From positions 3,097,001 through 3,161,000 of the forward strand of contig NZ_CP097800.1 in assembly GCF_000612545.2 (NCBI RefSeq): DNA of 64,000 nt, written 5' to 3'. The notes beneath the pieces are model-generated. The model was not told where the DNA came from, did no database searches, and saw nothing but the letters and a program-made list of their open reading frames with translations. Shown one piece after another: positions 49,036 through 59,586 of the stretch (position 1 is the stretch's first letter; each line of letters begins with the position of its first letter). The DNA comes from Streptomyces sp. PCS3-D2. Its GTDB lineage: Bacteria > Actinomycetota > Actinomycetes > Streptomycetales > Streptomycetaceae. Made by a program: the position numbers and the translations under genes.

Positions 49036-50463
49036 ATGCCTGGGGCCGGCACGTTTCGCGAAGACTTCGGGGCGTCCGTCGTCGTCGCACTGGTCGCCAT
49101 CCCCCTGTGCGTCGGGGTGGCGGTCGCCTCCGGGGTGCAGGCCGAACTGGGGATCGTCACCGGCGTCGTCGGAGGGTTGGTCACCGGCTGGTTCCGCGGG
49201 AGCTCCCTGCAGGTGAGCGGGCCAGCGGCCGGGCTCACGGTACTCGTCTACGAGGCGCTGCAAACGTACGGCACGGCCGCCCTCGGGGTGCTGGTGCTGG
49301 CCGCCGGCGTGCTCCAGCTGGGCATGGGGGCGCTGCGGCTCGGCCGGTGGTTCCGGGCGATCTCCGTGGCCGTGGTGCACGGGATGCTGGCCGGCATCGG
49401 GCTCGTGCTGATCGCCGGGCAGCTGTACGCCCTGGGTGACGCGGAGGCTCCCGGGCAGACCCTGGCGAAGCTGGGCGGTGTGCACGGGCTCGCGGCGCGG
49501 GCCGACTGGGCCGCTGCGCTGCTGGGGGTCGTGACCATCGCCGTCATGGTCGTGTGGCGCCGGGCGCCCGCCCGCCTGCGGGTGCTGCCGGGCGCGCTGG
49601 TCGGGGTGGCGGTCGCCGCCGCGGCGGCGGCCCTGCTGCGGCTGCCCGTCGAGATGGTGCGCGTGACAGGGGTGCTGGAGGCCGTGTCCCCGCCCGCCTG
49701 GGGCGAGTTCGGGGTACTGGCGTCCTTCGGCGCGGCCGGGACGGTGGTCGCGCTGGCACTGATCGCTTCCGCCGAGACGCTCTTCAGTGCCGCCGCCGTG
49801 GACCGGATGCACGACGGTCCCCGGACGGAGTACGACCGGGAGCTGATCGCCCAGGGCGTGGGCAACAGTGTCTGCGGGCTGCTCGGGGCGCTGCCGATGA
49901 CTGCCGTGATCGTCCGCAGCGCCGCCAATGTGGAGGCCGGAGCGCGCACCCGGGCGTCCCGGGTGATGCACGGCGGCTGGCTGCTGCTCTTCGCCGTGGC
50001 CTTCCCCCAGGTACTGGAGAGTGTGCCGCTGGCCGCTCTGGCCGGAGTGCTCCTGTACGCGGGGTGGAAGCTGCTGCCGGTCAGGTCGGTGGCCGCGCTG
50101 TGGCGCACGCACCGGGGCGAGGCGGTGGTGCTGGTCGCCACGGCCGGCGCGATCGTGGTCACCAACCTGTTCGAGGGGGTGCTGTTCGGGCTGGGCCTAG
50201 CCATCGCCAAGGCGGCCTGGGAGACCTCCCATGTGCACGTCGAGGAGGTGTGGGAGGGCGAGGAGCTGTGCGTGCGGGTCATCGGGAACGCGAGCTTCCT
50301 GCGGCTGCCCAGACTGCTCGACGCCCTGGACGCGCTGCCGCACGGGCAGCCGGTGCGGCTGGACCTGAGCGGGCTGCGCCATCTCGACCACGCCTGCCTG
50401 ACCGCCCTGGAGGGCTGGGAGCGCACCCGGACGCCGCTCCCCGGTCGGGAGGGCGTCACCTAG
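49036..50463 (+). CDS. SulP-family anion transporter
   Basis: 475 residues from ATG 49036. About 11-12 hydrophobic segments to residue 400. SulP marks: FGASVVVALVAIPLCVGVAVASGVQAELGI near the N-terminus, VSGPAAGLTVLVYE, and IASAETLFSAAAVDRMHDGPRTEYDRELIAQGVGN near 240. A shortened STAS-like domain (about residues 415-470) has LDLSGLRHLDHACLTAL. Likely transports sulfate or bicarbonate. It lies 18 bases before the APC permease gene; the pair looks co-transcribed. Confidence 0.87.
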   Translation: MPGAGTFREDFGASVVVALVAIPLCVGVAVASGVQAELGIVTGVVGGLVTGWFRGSSLQVSGPAAGLTVLVYEALQTYGTAALGVLVLAAGVLQLGMGALRLGRWFRAISVAVVHGMLAGIGLVLIAGQLYALGDAEAPGQTLAKLGGVHGLAARADWAAALLGVVTIAVMVVWRRAPARLRVLPGALVGVAVAAAAAALLRLPVEMVRVTGVLEAVSPPAWGEFGVLASFGAAGTVVALALIASAETLFSAAAVDRMHDGPRTEYDRELIAQGVGNSVCGLLGALPMTAVIVRSAANVEAGARTRASRVMHGGWLLLFAVAFPQVLESVPLAALAGVLLYAGWKLLPVRSVAALWRTHRGEAVVLVATAGAIVVTNLFEGVLFGLGLAIAKAAWETSHVHVEEVWEGEELCVRVIGNASFLRLPRLLDALDALPHGQPVRLDLSGLRHLDHACLTALEGWERTRTPLPGREGVT

Positions 50464-50481
50464 CCCGGCTACCCTCCGCGC

Positions 50482-51717
50482 GTGGAGAACGAGCTGAAAC
50501 GCACCCTGGGGGTTTCCGACGCGGTCGTCGTCGGGCTCGGCGCGATGGTGGGCGCCGGGGTCTTCGCGGCCTTCGCCCCGGCCGCGCGGGCCGCGGGCGG
50601 GGCGCTCCTCGCCGCCCTCGCGGTGGCGGCCGTGGTGGCCTACTGCAATGCGCTCTCCTCGGCGCGGCTGGCCGCCCGCTACCCGGCCTCCGGCGGCACC
50701 TACGTGTACGGGCGGGAGCGGCTCGGACCCTTCTGGGGTTGGCTGGCCGGCTGGGGCTTCGTGATCGGCAAGACCGCGTCCTGCGCGGCGATGGCACTGA
50801 CGGTCGGTGCGTACGTGTGGCCCGGGCGCGAGCACGCCGTGGCCGTGGCTGCGGTGGTGGCGATCACCGCCGCGAGCTACGGCGGGGTCCAGAAGTCCGC
50901 CCGGATCGCCCGGCTGATCGTGGCGGCGGTCCTGGCGGTGCTGGCCGGGGTGGTGGTGGTGTGCCTGTCCTCGGATGTGGCACGGCCGGAGCGGCTCGCC
51001 GGGGCCCAGTGGTCCCTCTTCGGTCTGTTGCAGGGCGCCGGCCTGCTGTTCTTCGCATTCGCGGGCTACGCGCGGATCACCACCCTGGGCGAGGAGGTGC
51101 GCGAGCCGGAACGCACGGTCCCGCGGGCGGTGCCGATCGCGCTGGGCATCGCGCTGCTGGTGTACGGGGCGGTTGGGGTGGCGGTGCTGTCGGTGCTCGG
51201 CGTCGAGGGGCTGGCCGGGTCGCCGGCCCCGCTGGCGGACGCGGTCCGGGCGGCGGGTGCGCCGGGACTGGCGCCGGTCGTCCGGGCGGGTGCGGCCCTG
51301 GCCGCGCTGGGCTCGCTCCTGGCTCTCGTGCTCGGGGTGTCGCGGACGGTGCTGGCGATGGCCCGGGACGGCCGCCTGCCGCGTGCGCTGGCCGCCGTGC
51401 ATCCCCGGCACCGGCTGCCGCACCATGCCGAGCTCGCGGTGGGCGTGGTCGTGGCGGTGCTCGCGGCCACCGCCGACCTGCGGGGCGCGATCGGTTTCTC
51501 CTCCTTCGGAGTGCTCGCCTACTACGCGATCGCGAACGCTTCCGCCTGGACTCTCGATTCAGGTGTCAAGGGGCGGGCCGTGGCGGCGGTCGGACTGTCC
51601 GGCTGTGTGGTGCTGGCGTGTGCGCTGCCCCTCGCGTCGGCGGTCGCGGGGGCCGCGGTGCTGGCTCTGGGTGCGCTGGCCTACCGCGTGCCGGGCTCGT
51701 TCAGGGCCGGGGGCTGA
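50482..51717 (+). CDS. APC-family amino-acid/polyamine permease
   Basis: 411 residues from GTG 50482. About 11-12 membrane segments. The early VVGLGAMVGAGVFAAFAPAA is the APC unwound-helix GxG motif, followed by ARYPASGGTYVYGRERLGPFWGWLAGWGFVIGK and, later, FAGYARITTLGEEVREPERTVPRAV, hallmarks of the superfamily. Substrate unknown. Co-oriented with and 18 bases from the SulP gene. No strong terminator of its own is visible; the large hairpin at 51938-51976 could serve. Confidence 0.88.
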   Translation: MENELKRTLGVSDAVVVGLGAMVGAGVFAAFAPAARAAGGALLAALAVAAVVAYCNALSSARLAARYPASGGTYVYGRERLGPFWGWLAGWGFVIGKTASCAAMALTVGAYVWPGREHAVAVAAVVAITAASYGGVQKSARIARLIVAAVLAVLAGVVVVCLSSDVARPERLAGAQWSLFGLLQGAGLLFFAFAGYARITTLGEEVREPERTVPRAVPIALGIALLVYGAVGVAVLSVLGVEGLAGSPAPLADAVRAAGAPGLAPVVRAGAALAALGSLLALVLGVSRTVLAMARDGRLPRALAAVHPRHRLPHHAELAVGVVVAVLAATADLRGAIGFSSFGVLAYYAIANASAWTLDSGVKGRAVAAVGLSGCVVLACALPLASAVAGAAVLALGALAYRVPGSFRAGG

Positions 51718-51937
51718 ACTCCGCCCGGGGCGCGGGTTCCAGGTCCGGGCCGCATTCCGCCGCCCTCGGCGCGGACGGCCTCCTGGGGGCCCAGCGGGGC
51801 GGGCGGGCACTTTCCACGGGCTCGCGGGGAGTGGCGCGCACGGTCTGTGATGTGCTCCGGCAACTGCTTGGTTTCGTCCATGCGTTCATGCGTTCATGGT
51901 GACCCACACCGCCGACCACGCGCCCGCCCTGTGGAAA

Positions 51938-51976
51938 ACCGCGCCGCGGACGGGCCTGGCCCGTCCGCGGCGCGGT
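51938..51976. terminator. Bidirectional terminator between APC permease and YccF gene
   Basis: Perfect 19-bp inverted repeat (51938-51956 with 51958-51976). On the minus strand it is followed by TTTTCC, so it fits the YccF gene best. Confidence 0.8.
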
Positions 51977-51999
51977 GTCGAACTGTCGCTTCCGCAGTG

Positions 52000-52392
52000 T
52001 CAGCGGGAGGCGAACGGGGCGTCCGTGGGGACGATCTCGCGGCCCAGCGGGAGCAGCGAGAGCGGGACCATCTTGAAGTTGGCGATGCCGAACGGGATGC
52101 CGATGATCGTGAGGCAGAGGGCGATGCCGGTGGCGATGTGGCCGAGGGCCAGCCACCAGCCGGCCAGCACCAGCCACAGGACGTTGCCAATGCAGGACGG
52201 GGCGCCCGCGTCGTGGCGCTCAACCGTGGTGTAGCCGAACGGCCAGAGGGCGTAGACCGCGATGCGGAAGGCGGCGATGCCGAACGGGATGCCGATGATG
52301 GTGATGCAGAGGAGCACACCCGCGAGCAGGTATCCCAGGAACAGCCAGATGCCGCTGAGGATGAGCCAGATGACGTTCAGGATTGTCTTCAT
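52000..52392 (-). CDS. YccF-family membrane protein
   Basis: 130 residues from ATG 52392. Two internally similar halves, each containing [15 protein letters not shown] (about residues 28-42 and 93-107), the YccF signature. Small multi-pass membrane protein of unknown role. Its ATG overlaps the htpX stop by 4 bases, so it is translated with the membrane protease. Confidence 0.88.
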   Translation of the reverse strand: MKTILNVIWLILSGIWLFLGYLLAGVLLCITIIGIPFGIAAFRIAVYALWPFGYTTVERHDAGAPSCIGNVLWLVLAGWWLALGHIATGIALCLTIIGIPFGIANFKMVPLSLLPLGREIVPTDAPFASR

Positions 52393-53252
52393 TGGCGGCG
52401 GCCTGCCATCTGTTCGAGCCGGGCGATGCGCTCGGCCATCGGAGGGTGGGTGGAGAACATCTTGGAAAGTCCCGCGCCGGGCCGGAACGGGTTGGCGATC
52501 ATCATATGACTCGCTGTTTCCAGACGGGGCTCCGGCGGCAGCGGGAGTTGCTTGGTCCCGGCGTCGAGCTTGCGCAGGGCGCTGGCCAGGGCCAGCGGGT
52601 CCCCGGTGAGCTGCGCTCCGGAGGCGTCGGCCTCGTACTCGCGCGAGCGGCTGATGGCCAGCTGGATCACCGAGGCGGCCAGCGGGCCCAGGATCATGAT
52701 CAGCAGCAGGCCGATCAGCCCGGGGCCCTCGTCGTCGTTCGACCGGCCGATGGGGATGAGCCAGGCGAAGTTCACCAGGAACATGATCACCGAGGCGAGC
52801 GCCCCGGCCACCGAGGAGATGAGGATGTCGCGGTTGTAGACGTGGCTGAGCTCGTGACCGATGACCCCGCGCAGCTCGCGCTCGTCGAGGATGCGCAGGA
52901 TGCCCTCGGTGCAGCAGACCGCGGCGTTGCGCGGGTTGCGGCCGGTGGCGAAGGCGTTCGGGGCCTCGGTGGGTGAGATGTAGAGCCGTGGCATGGGCTG
53001 GCGCGCGGACGTGGAGAGCTCGCGCACCATGCGGTAGAGCTGCGGCGCCTCGAACTCGCTCACGGGGCGGGCGCGCATCGCGCGCAGAGCCAGCTTGTCG
53101 CTGTTCCAGTACGCGTAGGCGTTCGTCCCGAGTGCGACGAGGACGGCGACGATCAGGCCGGTCCGTCCGAAGAAGCTGCCGATCAGGATGATGAGTGCGG
53201 ACAGCCCGCCGAGGAGTACGGCGGTCTTGAGCCCGTTGTGCCGGCGGTGCAC
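52389..53252 (-). CDS. htpX: Membrane zinc metalloprotease HtpX
   Basis: 287 residues from GTG 53252, which has GGAGGG 7 bases upstream; an ATG at 53291 in the same frame has no ribosome site. Two N-terminal membrane segments (about 8-45); zinc site HELSH near residue 130, where the two His bind Zn and the Glu catalyses; a third ligand in [15 protein letters not shown] near 207; further hydrophobic segments between. Degrades misfolded membrane proteins. Coupled to the YccF gene. Confidence 0.93.
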   Translation of the reverse strand: MHRRHNGLKTAVLLGGLSALIILIGSFFGRTGLIVAVLVALGTNAYAYWNSDKLALRAMRARPVSEFEAPQLYRMVRELSTSARQPMPRLYISPTEAPNAFATGRNPRNAAVCCTEGILRILDERELRGVIGHELSHVYNRDILISSVAGALASVIMFLVNFAWLIPIGRSNDDEGPGLIGLLLIMILGPLAASVIQLAISRSREYEADASGAQLTGDPLALASALRKLDAGTKQLPLPPEPRLETASHMMIANPFRPGAGLSKMFSTHPPMAERIARLEQMAGRRQ

Positions 53253-53458
53253 GGTACGCCCTCCAAGTGGTGCGGCAGGGGAGCCCGTCATGGATCTGAG
53301 GGTCTACGGTCCAGTGGACCCTCCCTTCCTGGTCAACGCGAGGTGACGGCGTCTGGTTCCCAGGGCGTGCCGGAGCGGCGGCCCGCCGCCGCCCCCTCGG
53401 CGGGGGTGGCGGGGCCGCCGCGCGCGTTACTCCGTACGGGGCAGCCGCCCCGCTCCGG

Positions 53459-54991
53459 CTACTGCGTGAAGAGGCTTCCCGACGCGACGCGCAGGACGAG
53501 CTGCGGGGCGCCCGAGAGGACGACCGCGGTGATCGCGGTCGCGACGATGGCCGCCGCAACCGGCCAGGGGGCCTTCGTACGGGCCTGTGCGCCCTCCGCG
53601 CCCTCGGGGACGCGGAAGAGCAGCGCCGTCCAGCGCAGGTAGTAGTACAGGGCGATGACGACGTTGACCGCCATGACCGCGGCCAGCCAGCCCAGGCCCG
53701 CGTCGACGGCGGACCGGAAGACGGTGACCTTGGCGAAGAGGCCGATGATGCCCGGCGGCAGACCTGCCAGGCAGAGCAGGAAGAAGGCGAGGGACAGCGC
53801 GGCCAGGGGGCGCTCGGCGTACAGGCCTCGGTAGTCGCTGATGCGGTGCAGCGGCTTGGTGCGGGCGACGAGGGCGGCCACGGCGAAGGCTCCGAGGTTC
53901 ACGGCCGCGTACATGAGCGCGTAGGCGAGGGTGGAGCCGATCTGGTCGCGCTCGGCGTACGCCGCCGCGGCGATCGGGACCAGCAGGTAGCCGGCCTGGC
54001 CGACCGAGGACCAGGCGAGCAGCCGTACGGCGCTGTGCGGGCGGTCCGCGGACTGCCGCACGGCGGCGGCGTTGCCCAGGGTCATGGTGAGCGCGGCGAG
54101 GACTGCGACGGCCGGGCCCCAGACCTGCGCGTACGCCGGGAAGGCGATCACCGTGACGAGGATGAGGCCGGTGAAGCCGACGGCCTTGCCGATCACCGAG
54201 AGGTAGCCGGCGATGGGGAGGGGAGCTCCGACGTAGGTGTCGGGCACCCAGAAGTGGAAGGGGACGGCCGCGGTCTTGAACGCGAAGCCGACCAGGGTGA
54301 GCGCGACACCGGCCACGGCGAGGGTGTCGAACTGCCCGGGGACGTCCTCCAGGCGGTCCGCGACCTGGGTGAGGTGCAGCGAGCCGGTGACGGCGTAGAC
54401 GAAGCTGACGCCCATCAGCGACACGGCGGTGGCCGTGACGGAGGACAGGAAGAACTTCAGGGCGGCCTCGGAGGAGAGGCGGTCGCCGCGGCGCATGCCC
54501 ACGAGCGCGAAGGCGGGCAGGGAGGCGACCTCCAGCGCGACGATCAGGGTGGCGAGGTCGCGGGAGGCGGGCAGCAGGGCGGCGCCGGCGGCGGAGGAGA
54601 GCAGCAGGAACCAGTACTCGCCCGCGGGCATGCGCGTGTCGCGTACGGCGGTGACCGACAGGAGCGCGGTCAGCAGGGCGCCGGCCAGCACCAGGAACTG
54701 GACTACGAGCGTGAAGTGGTCGGCGACGTAGCTGCAGGCCTCGGGGTCGGCGGTGAGGCAGAAGGTGGCGCGGTCGCCGGAGCGCAGCGGCAGCAGGCAG
54801 GCGGTCGCGGCGGCCAGGCCGGCTACCGCGGTCCAGCCGAGGACCGGCTTGTGGCGCTCGGCGACGAAGAGGTCGGCGACGAGGACGGCCAGGCCGACGG
54901 CGGCGGTGATCACCACGGGTGCGATGGCGAGCCAGTCGACGGACTGGACCAGGCTGGGGGTCTCGGCCGCGAGGACCGTCAGGGCCGTCAT
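53459..54991 (-). CDS. nuoN: Complex I subunit N (antiporter-like)
   Basis: 510 residues from ATG 54991. About 14 hydrophobic segments; core motifs of the Mrp-like antiporter subunits are VALEVASLPAFALVG (Glu near 145), ALKFFLSSVTATAVSLMG (Lys near 165) and GFAFKTAAVPFHFWVPDTY with the channel Lys near 222. Proton-pumping channel subunit of NADH-quinone oxidoreductase. Last gene of a ten-gene operon; overlaps nuoM by 4 bases. Confidence 0.94.
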   Translation of the reverse strand: MTALTVLAAETPSLVQSVDWLAIAPVVITAAVGLAVLVADLFVAERHKPVLGWTAVAGLAAATACLLPLRSGDRATFCLTADPEACSYVADHFTLVVQFLVLAGALLTALLSVTAVRDTRMPAGEYWFLLLSSAAGAALLPASRDLATLIVALEVASLPAFALVGMRRGDRLSSEAALKFFLSSVTATAVSLMGVSFVYAVTGSLHLTQVADRLEDVPGQFDTLAVAGVALTLVGFAFKTAAVPFHFWVPDTYVGAPLPIAGYLSVIGKAVGFTGLILVTVIAFPAYAQVWGPAVAVLAALTMTLGNAAAVRQSADRPHSAVRLLAWSSVGQAGYLLVPIAAAAYAERDQIGSTLAYALMYAAVNLGAFAVAALVARTKPLHRISDYRGLYAERPLAALSLAFFLLCLAGLPPGIIGLFAKVTVFRSAVDAGLGWLAAVMAVNVVIALYYYLRWTALLFRVPEGAEGAQARTKAPWPVAAAIVATAITAVVLSGAPQLVLRVASGSLFTQ

Positions 54992-56583
54992 GAGTTGCCT
55001 CCTGCGAGGAGCTGCTGAACGGCCGGGTCGGTCAGGCCGAGGAGGAGCGCGGGCCACAGGCCGGCGAGGACGGTGAGGGCGACGAGCGGGGTCCAGGCGG
55101 CGAACTCGTGGCGCTGGACGTCCGCGACGGTGAGCTCGGGACCCGCTTTCGGGTCTCCCATGCAGACGCGCCGTACGACGACGAGCAGGTAGGCGGCCGT
55201 GAGCAGGGTGCCGAACGCGCCGACGGCCGTGTACGTGAGGAACGCGGCGCGGGACAGTCCTTCGGCCGGGTCGAAGGCGCCGAACAGGGCCAGCATCTCG
55301 CCCCAGAAGCCGGCCAGTCCCGGCAGGCCCAGGGAGGCGACGGCGGCGAAGGCGAGGAGCGCGCCGAGGCGGGGGGCGCGGCCGTAGAGGGCGGCTCCGG
55401 TGGCGCCGGCGAGGGTGTCGAGGTCGGCGGTGCCGTAGCGGTCCTTGAGGGCGCCGACCAGGAAGAAGAGCAGGCCGGTGATCAGGCCGTGCGCGATGTT
55501 GGCGAAGAGGGCGCCGTTGACTCCGGTGGGGGTCATGGACGCGATGCCGAGGAGGACGAAGCCCATGTGGCCGACGGAGGAGTAGGCGATGAGGCGCTTG
55601 AGGTCGCCCTTGTTCCCCTTGCGGGCCAGCGCCAGGCAGGCCAGTGACCCGTAGACGATGCCGACGACGGCGAAGGCGCCCAGGTAGGGGGCGAAAACGG
55701 CCATGCCGTCGGGGGTGGCGGGCAGCAGGATGCGGACGAACCCGTACGTGCCCATCTTGAGCAGGACTCCGGCCAGGAGGACGGATCCGACGGTGGGGGC
55801 GGCGGTGTGGGCGTCCGGCAGCCAGCTGTGCAGGGGCCACATCGGGGTCTTCACGGCGAGGCCGAGGCCGATGGAGAGGACGGCCAGCAGTTGGGTCGTG
55901 CGGGACAGTTCGCGGCCGTTGTCAGAGGCGAGTGCCACCATGTCGAATGTGTCCGCCGTCACACCGATGAGGAGGATGCCGAGCAACATGACGACGGAGC
56001 CGAGGAGCGTGTAGAGGATGAACTTCCAGGCGGCGGCTTGCCGCTGAGCACCGCCCCAGCGGGCGATGAGGAAGTACATCGGGATGAGGACCATCTCGAA
56101 GGCGAGGAAGAAGAGCAGCAGGTCGAGGACGGCGAAGGTCGCGAGGGTGCCGGACTCCAGGACGAGGAGCAGCGCGACGAAGGCCTTCGGGGAAGGGCCT
56201 GCGGGGAGCTTGGAGTAGCTGTAGAGCGCGCAGAGGAAGAACAGCAGCGCGGTCATCACGAGGAGGGGGAGCGAGATGCCGTCGACACCGAGGTGGATCC
56301 GGACGTCCAGCGCCGGGATCCAGCTGATGTCCGTCGTCGCCTGGAAGCGGGACGGTGCGTCGTGGTCGAAGCCGAGGGCGAGTGCGATCGCCGCGGCGAG
56401 GATCACGCCGGTCACGGTCACGCCGTGGCGGAGCACGGCCTGCTCGGGGCTGCGGCCCTTGAGGCCGGGCGGGGCCGGCAGGAGGGCCGCGACGGCGCCG
56501 AGGAGCGGCGCGGCCACGATGAACGCCAGAAGGAACTGCATCACGGACGGGCTGATATCAATCACGGCTGGCTCACGGCTCAC
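54988..56583 (-). CDS. nuoM: Complex I subunit M (antiporter-like)
   Basis: 531 residues if it starts at GTG 56583, which overlaps the nuoL stop (GTGA). Another GTG six codons on, or an ATG 13 codons on, are alternatives. About 14 membrane segments; key motifs LLFFLAFEMVLIPMYFLIARWGG (Glu near 140) and GLAVKTPMWPLHSWLPDAHTAAPTVGSVLLAG with the channel Lys near 225. NuoM proton channel. The short N-terminus differs from the main-cluster NuoM proteins I remember in Streptomyces, so this is the paralogous set. Confidence 0.93.
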   Translation of the reverse strand: MSREPAVIDISPSVMQFLLAFIVAAPLLGAVAALLPAPPGLKGRSPEQAVLRHGVTVTGVILAAAIALALGFDHDAPSRFQATTDISWIPALDVRIHLGVDGISLPLLVMTALLFFLCALYSYSKLPAGPSPKAFVALLLVLESGTLATFAVLDLLLFFLAFEMVLIPMYFLIARWGGAQRQAAAWKFILYTLLGSVVMLLGILLIGVTADTFDMVALASDNGRELSRTTQLLAVLSIGLGLAVKTPMWPLHSWLPDAHTAAPTVGSVLLAGVLLKMGTYGFVRILLPATPDGMAVFAPYLGAFAVVGIVYGSLACLALARKGNKGDLKRLIAYSSVGHMGFVLLGIASMTPTGVNGALFANIAHGLITGLLFFLVGALKDRYGTADLDTLAGATGAALYGRAPRLGALLAFAAVASLGLPGLAGFWGEMLALFGAFDPAEGLSRAAFLTYTAVGAFGTLLTAAYLLVVVRRVCMGDPKAGPELTVADVQRHEFAAWTPLVALTVLAGLWPALLLGLTDPAVQQLLAGGNS

Positions 56584-58625
56584 GATCCGGCGTTGACGTT
56601 GGCGAGGACGGCGGTGGCAATGGCCAGGACCACGGCGCCGGCGAGCAGGGCGCTCAGGTAGCTCTGCACGTTGCCGGTCTGGGCCCGGCGGACGAGCCCG
56701 CCGAGCAGCCGGGTGCCGGTGCCCGCGCCGCGGACGTACGTGTCCACGACCTCGCGGTCGAGGAAGGCGACGAGGCGGGCCGCGGCACGGACGGGGCGGA
56801 CGAAGAGCCGGTCGTAGACGGCGTCGAGGTGGAAGCCCTCGGCCGCATGGCGGTGCAGGGGGCCCAGGAGGGCCCGGCCGGGGTCGGCGGCCGGGCCCGC
56901 CGGCACGGCGGGGTGCTCATGGGTGACCTCCGCGACCTCGGGCGTTTCGGCCGCGGACTCGGCTGCCGCCGTGGCCGCGGACACGGCGGCGGACACGGCG
57001 GCGGGCTGCTCGGCGGCGGCGCTGCCGGCGGGCCCGGCCGCGGGGGCCTCGGCGGCCTTGGCCGTGGCGCGCTGCCAGAGGGCGTAGGTGAGCATCGCGC
57101 CGAGGAGGGCGGCACCCGTGCCGAGGACCGATGTGGCCACGGTGGGGGTGAGCGCCCGGCCGTCGAACCAGTCGGCGAGCGAGTCCGCGGCGAGGCCGAA
57201 GCCGACCGACGGGATGGCCAGCAGCCACAGCACGCCGGTCATGGCGAGGGGTTCCTTGCCGTGGTCGGGGGCGGCGGCGCCCCGGCCGCGGAAGGCCATC
57301 AGCCACAGCCGGGCGGCGTAGGCGGCGGTGAGCAGGGCGGTGAGCACGCCGGCGATCAGCACCAGCCAGCCGGCGGCGGAGGGAGCGGCGTCCGAGTGAC
57401 CGGTGGCGGTCTGCTCGGCTGCGACGAGGACGGCTTCCTTGGAGAAGAAGCCGGCGAAGGGCGGGATCGCGGCGAGCGCGAGCAGCGCGATCGTCATCGT
57501 CCAGAAGGCGTCGGGGATGCGCTTGGCCAGGCCGTCCATCCGGGACATGGCGGCCAGGGAGTTCGTACCGGCAGCGTGGATGATCACGCCCGCGCCCAGG
57601 AAGAGGAGCGCTTTGAAGGCGCCGTGGGACAGGAGGTGGAAGACGGCCGCACCGCGGTCGGCGACGGCCAGGGCGCCGGTCATGTAGGCGAGCTGGCCGA
57701 TGGTGGAGTAGGCGAGCACCCGCTTGATGTCGTCCTGGGCCAGGGCGGCGAGGCCGGAGCCGACCATCGTGACGGCCGCCATGACGGCCATCACCACCAG
57801 TGCGGCTGCGGAGGCCGCGAAGACGGGCAGGAGACGGGCGATGAAGTAGACACCGGCGGCGACCATCGTCGCGGCGTGGATCAGCGCGGAGACGGGGGTG
57901 GGACCGGCCATCGCGTCGGGGAGCCAGGTGTGCAGCGGGAACTGCGCCGACTTGCCCGCGACTCCGGCGAGCAGGAGCAGTGCGATCAGCGTCGGGTGGT
58001 CGAGTCCGCCGGCGGCGACGGTCCCGAGGATCTTTGTGATCCGGAAGGATCCGGCGTCGGTGGCGAGCGCGAACAGGCCGATCAGGAAGGGGACGTCGCC
58101 GAGCTTGGTGACGAGGAAGGCCTTCAGGGAGGCGGAGCGGGCCGCTTCGGTCTCCCAGTAGTGGCCGACGAGGAAGTACGAGCAGATGCCCATGACTTCC
58201 CAGCCGACCAGCAGCACCATCAGGTCGCCGGAGTAGACGACGAGCAGCATGGCGGAGGTGAACAGCGAGACGAGGGCCGCGTAGGAGGGGTAGCGCGGGT
58301 CGTCGCGGAGGTACGCCGTCGAATAGAGCTGTACGCAGGTGGCGACGACCCCGACGAGGACGGCGACCAGCGCGGCGAAGCCGTCGATGTAGAGCGAGAG
58401 GTCGATCGGAACCGAGCCGGTCGGGGTGAGCTCGGTCGCGGTGCTGACGGGCTGCCCGCCGCCCTGGCGGAGGGCTACGGTCACGGCCAGTACGGCGGCG
58501 GCGAGCGTCGGCAGGATCGCGAGCGGGCGGACGAATCCGGGGGCGGCGCGGCCGAGCAGCAGGCCCGCCACCGCGCCCAGGAAGGGCAGCAGCGGGACGA
58601 GGACGGCGAGGGTCGTGGTGCTCAC
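56580..58625 (-). CDS. nuoL: Complex I subunit L with Ala-rich insert
   Basis: 681 residues from GTG 58625 (overlaps nuoK stop). Mrp-like core: [26 protein letters not shown] (Glu near 143), [32 protein letters not shown] (Lys near 222). The lateral helix and final segment are at the C-terminus. Between them, about residues 522-582, lies a low-complexity stretch of Ala, Glu, Pro and Ser that is not part of the normal subunit. Proton-pumping subunit at the distal end of the membrane arm. Confidence 0.93.
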   Translation of the reverse strand: MSTTTLAVLVPLLPFLGAVAGLLLGRAAPGFVRPLAILPTLAAAVLAVTVALRQGGGQPVSTATELTPTGSVPIDLSLYIDGFAALVAVLVGVVATCVQLYSTAYLRDDPRYPSYAALVSLFTSAMLLVVYSGDLMVLLVGWEVMGICSYFLVGHYWETEAARSASLKAFLVTKLGDVPFLIGLFALATDAGSFRITKILGTVAAGGLDHPTLIALLLLAGVAGKSAQFPLHTWLPDAMAGPTPVSALIHAATMVAAGVYFIARLLPVFAASAAALVVMAVMAAVTMVGSGLAALAQDDIKRVLAYSTIGQLAYMTGALAVADRGAAVFHLLSHGAFKALLFLGAGVIIHAAGTNSLAAMSRMDGLAKRIPDAFWTMTIALLALAAIPPFAGFFSKEAVLVAAEQTATGHSDAAPSAAGWLVLIAGVLTALLTAAYAARLWLMAFRGRGAAAPDHGKEPLAMTGVLWLLAIPSVGFGLAADSLADWFDGRALTPTVATSVLGTGAALLGAMLTYALWQRATAKAAEAPAAGPAGSAAAEQPAAVSAAVSAATAAAESAAETPEVAEVTHEHPAVPAGPAADPGRALLGPLHRHAAEGFHLDAVYDRLFVRPVRAAARLVAFLDREVVDTYVRGAGTGTRLLGGLVRRAQTGNVQSYLSALLAGAVVLAIATAVLANVNAGS

Positions 58626-58999
58626 GCGGCGACCTCCGGCCGGACGCTGCCGGTGCTGGTGCTGTCGGTGCTGTCGTTCGGGCCGGGCTCGTGGCCTTCG
58701 GCGGTGTCGCGCAGACGGTCGACGTCCGAGGTGCCGCGGTTGCGGTACACCATCAGTACGATCGCGAGGCCGATGCCGATCTCCGCGGCGGCGATGGCGA
58801 TGGTGAAGAGGGTGAGGGCCTGGCCGGCGTGCAGGGTGTCGCGCAGCCAGACGTCGAAGGCCACCAGGTTGAGGTTGACGGCGTTGAGCATCAGCTCGAC
58901 GGACATCAGGACCAGGATGGCGTTGCGGCGGGCGAGCACTCCGTACAGGCCCGTGCAGAACAGGAGCGCCGCGAGCACGGCGGGGTAGGCGAGGTGCAT
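58622..58999 (-). CDS. nuoK: Complex I subunit K
   Basis: 125 residues from ATG 58999. Three membrane segments; conserved [17 protein letters not shown] (Glu near 34) and [23 protein letters not shown] (Glu near 72), the two proton-path Glu. The hydrophilic tail of about 30 residues after YRNRG is longer than usual. The ATG shares one base with the nuoJ stop (TGATG). Confidence 0.94.
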   Translation of the reverse strand: MHLAYPAVLAALLFCTGLYGVLARRNAILVLMSVELMLNAVNLNLVAFDVWLRDTLHAGQALTLFTIAIAAAEIGIGLAIVLMVYRNRGTSDVDRLRDTAEGHEPGPNDSTDSTSTGSVRPEVAA

Positions 59000-59586
59000 C
59001 AGCGCTGCCCCTTGTCTCGGGCGTCGGCGGGGTCGTTGCGGCGGGACAGCACGATGGCGCCGATCAGCGCGGCGAGGAGGAGCACCGAGAGCGCCTCGAA
59101 GGGCAGCACCCAGTGCTGGAAGAGGATCTCGCCGGAGACCTTCGTGGAGCCCTGGACCGGCCCGTCCAGGTCGATCCAGGTGGTGCGGAAGGCGTCGACG
59201 ACGACCCAGACGAGGGCGACCGCGGCGACGACGGCGACGGCGAGGGCGATCCGGCGGTTGCCGGAGTCGGCGTCCGGGGAGCGGCCGATCGGGGCCTTGG
59301 TGAGCATGAGCCCGAAGAGGAGCAGCACGACCACGGAGCCGAGGTAGATCAGGACCTGGACCCAGGCGATGAACTCGGCGGTCAGCAGCAGGTACTCCAC
59401 GGCGATCCCGCCGAGGGCGACGACCAGCCAGAGGGCGGCGTGCACCAGCTGCTTGGTGGTGACCGTGACGAGGGCCGCGCCGAAGGTGGCGAGGCCCACG
59501 AGGAGGAAGGCGATCTCGACGCCGGTCGGGGACAGGAATCCGGGCCCGGTGGTGGCGGCTGCGGCCAGGGGGGCGGCGGGGCTCAC
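58999..59586 (-). CDS. nuoJ: Complex I subunit J
   Basis: 195 residues from GTG 59586, overlapping the nuoI stop (GTGA). Five membrane segments; [49 protein letters not shown] contains the conserved TM3 with its pi-bulge Tyr. C-terminus [14 protein letters not shown]. Part of the proton path and coupling between arms. Confidence 0.93.
   Translation of the reverse strand: MSPAAPLAAAATTGPGFLSPTGVEIAFLLVGLATFGAALVTVTTKQLVHAALWLVVALGGIAVEYLLLTAEFIAWVQVLIYLGSVVVLLLFGLMLTKAPIGRSPDADSGNRRIALAVAVVAAVALVWVVVDAFRTTWIDLDGPVQGSTKVSGEILFQHWVLPFEALSVLLLAALIGAIVLSRRNDPADARDKGQR

Noticed and set aside
51681-51881. Short minus-strand frame beginning MDETKQLPEH
   Set aside because: Arg/Pro/Gly-rich with no conserved motif, overlaps the end of the APC permease gene and has no good ribosome site.
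53253-53291. ATG start for HtpX at 53291
   Set aside because: No ribosome site upstream, whereas GTG 53252 has GGAGGG at ideal spacing and gives the usual length.
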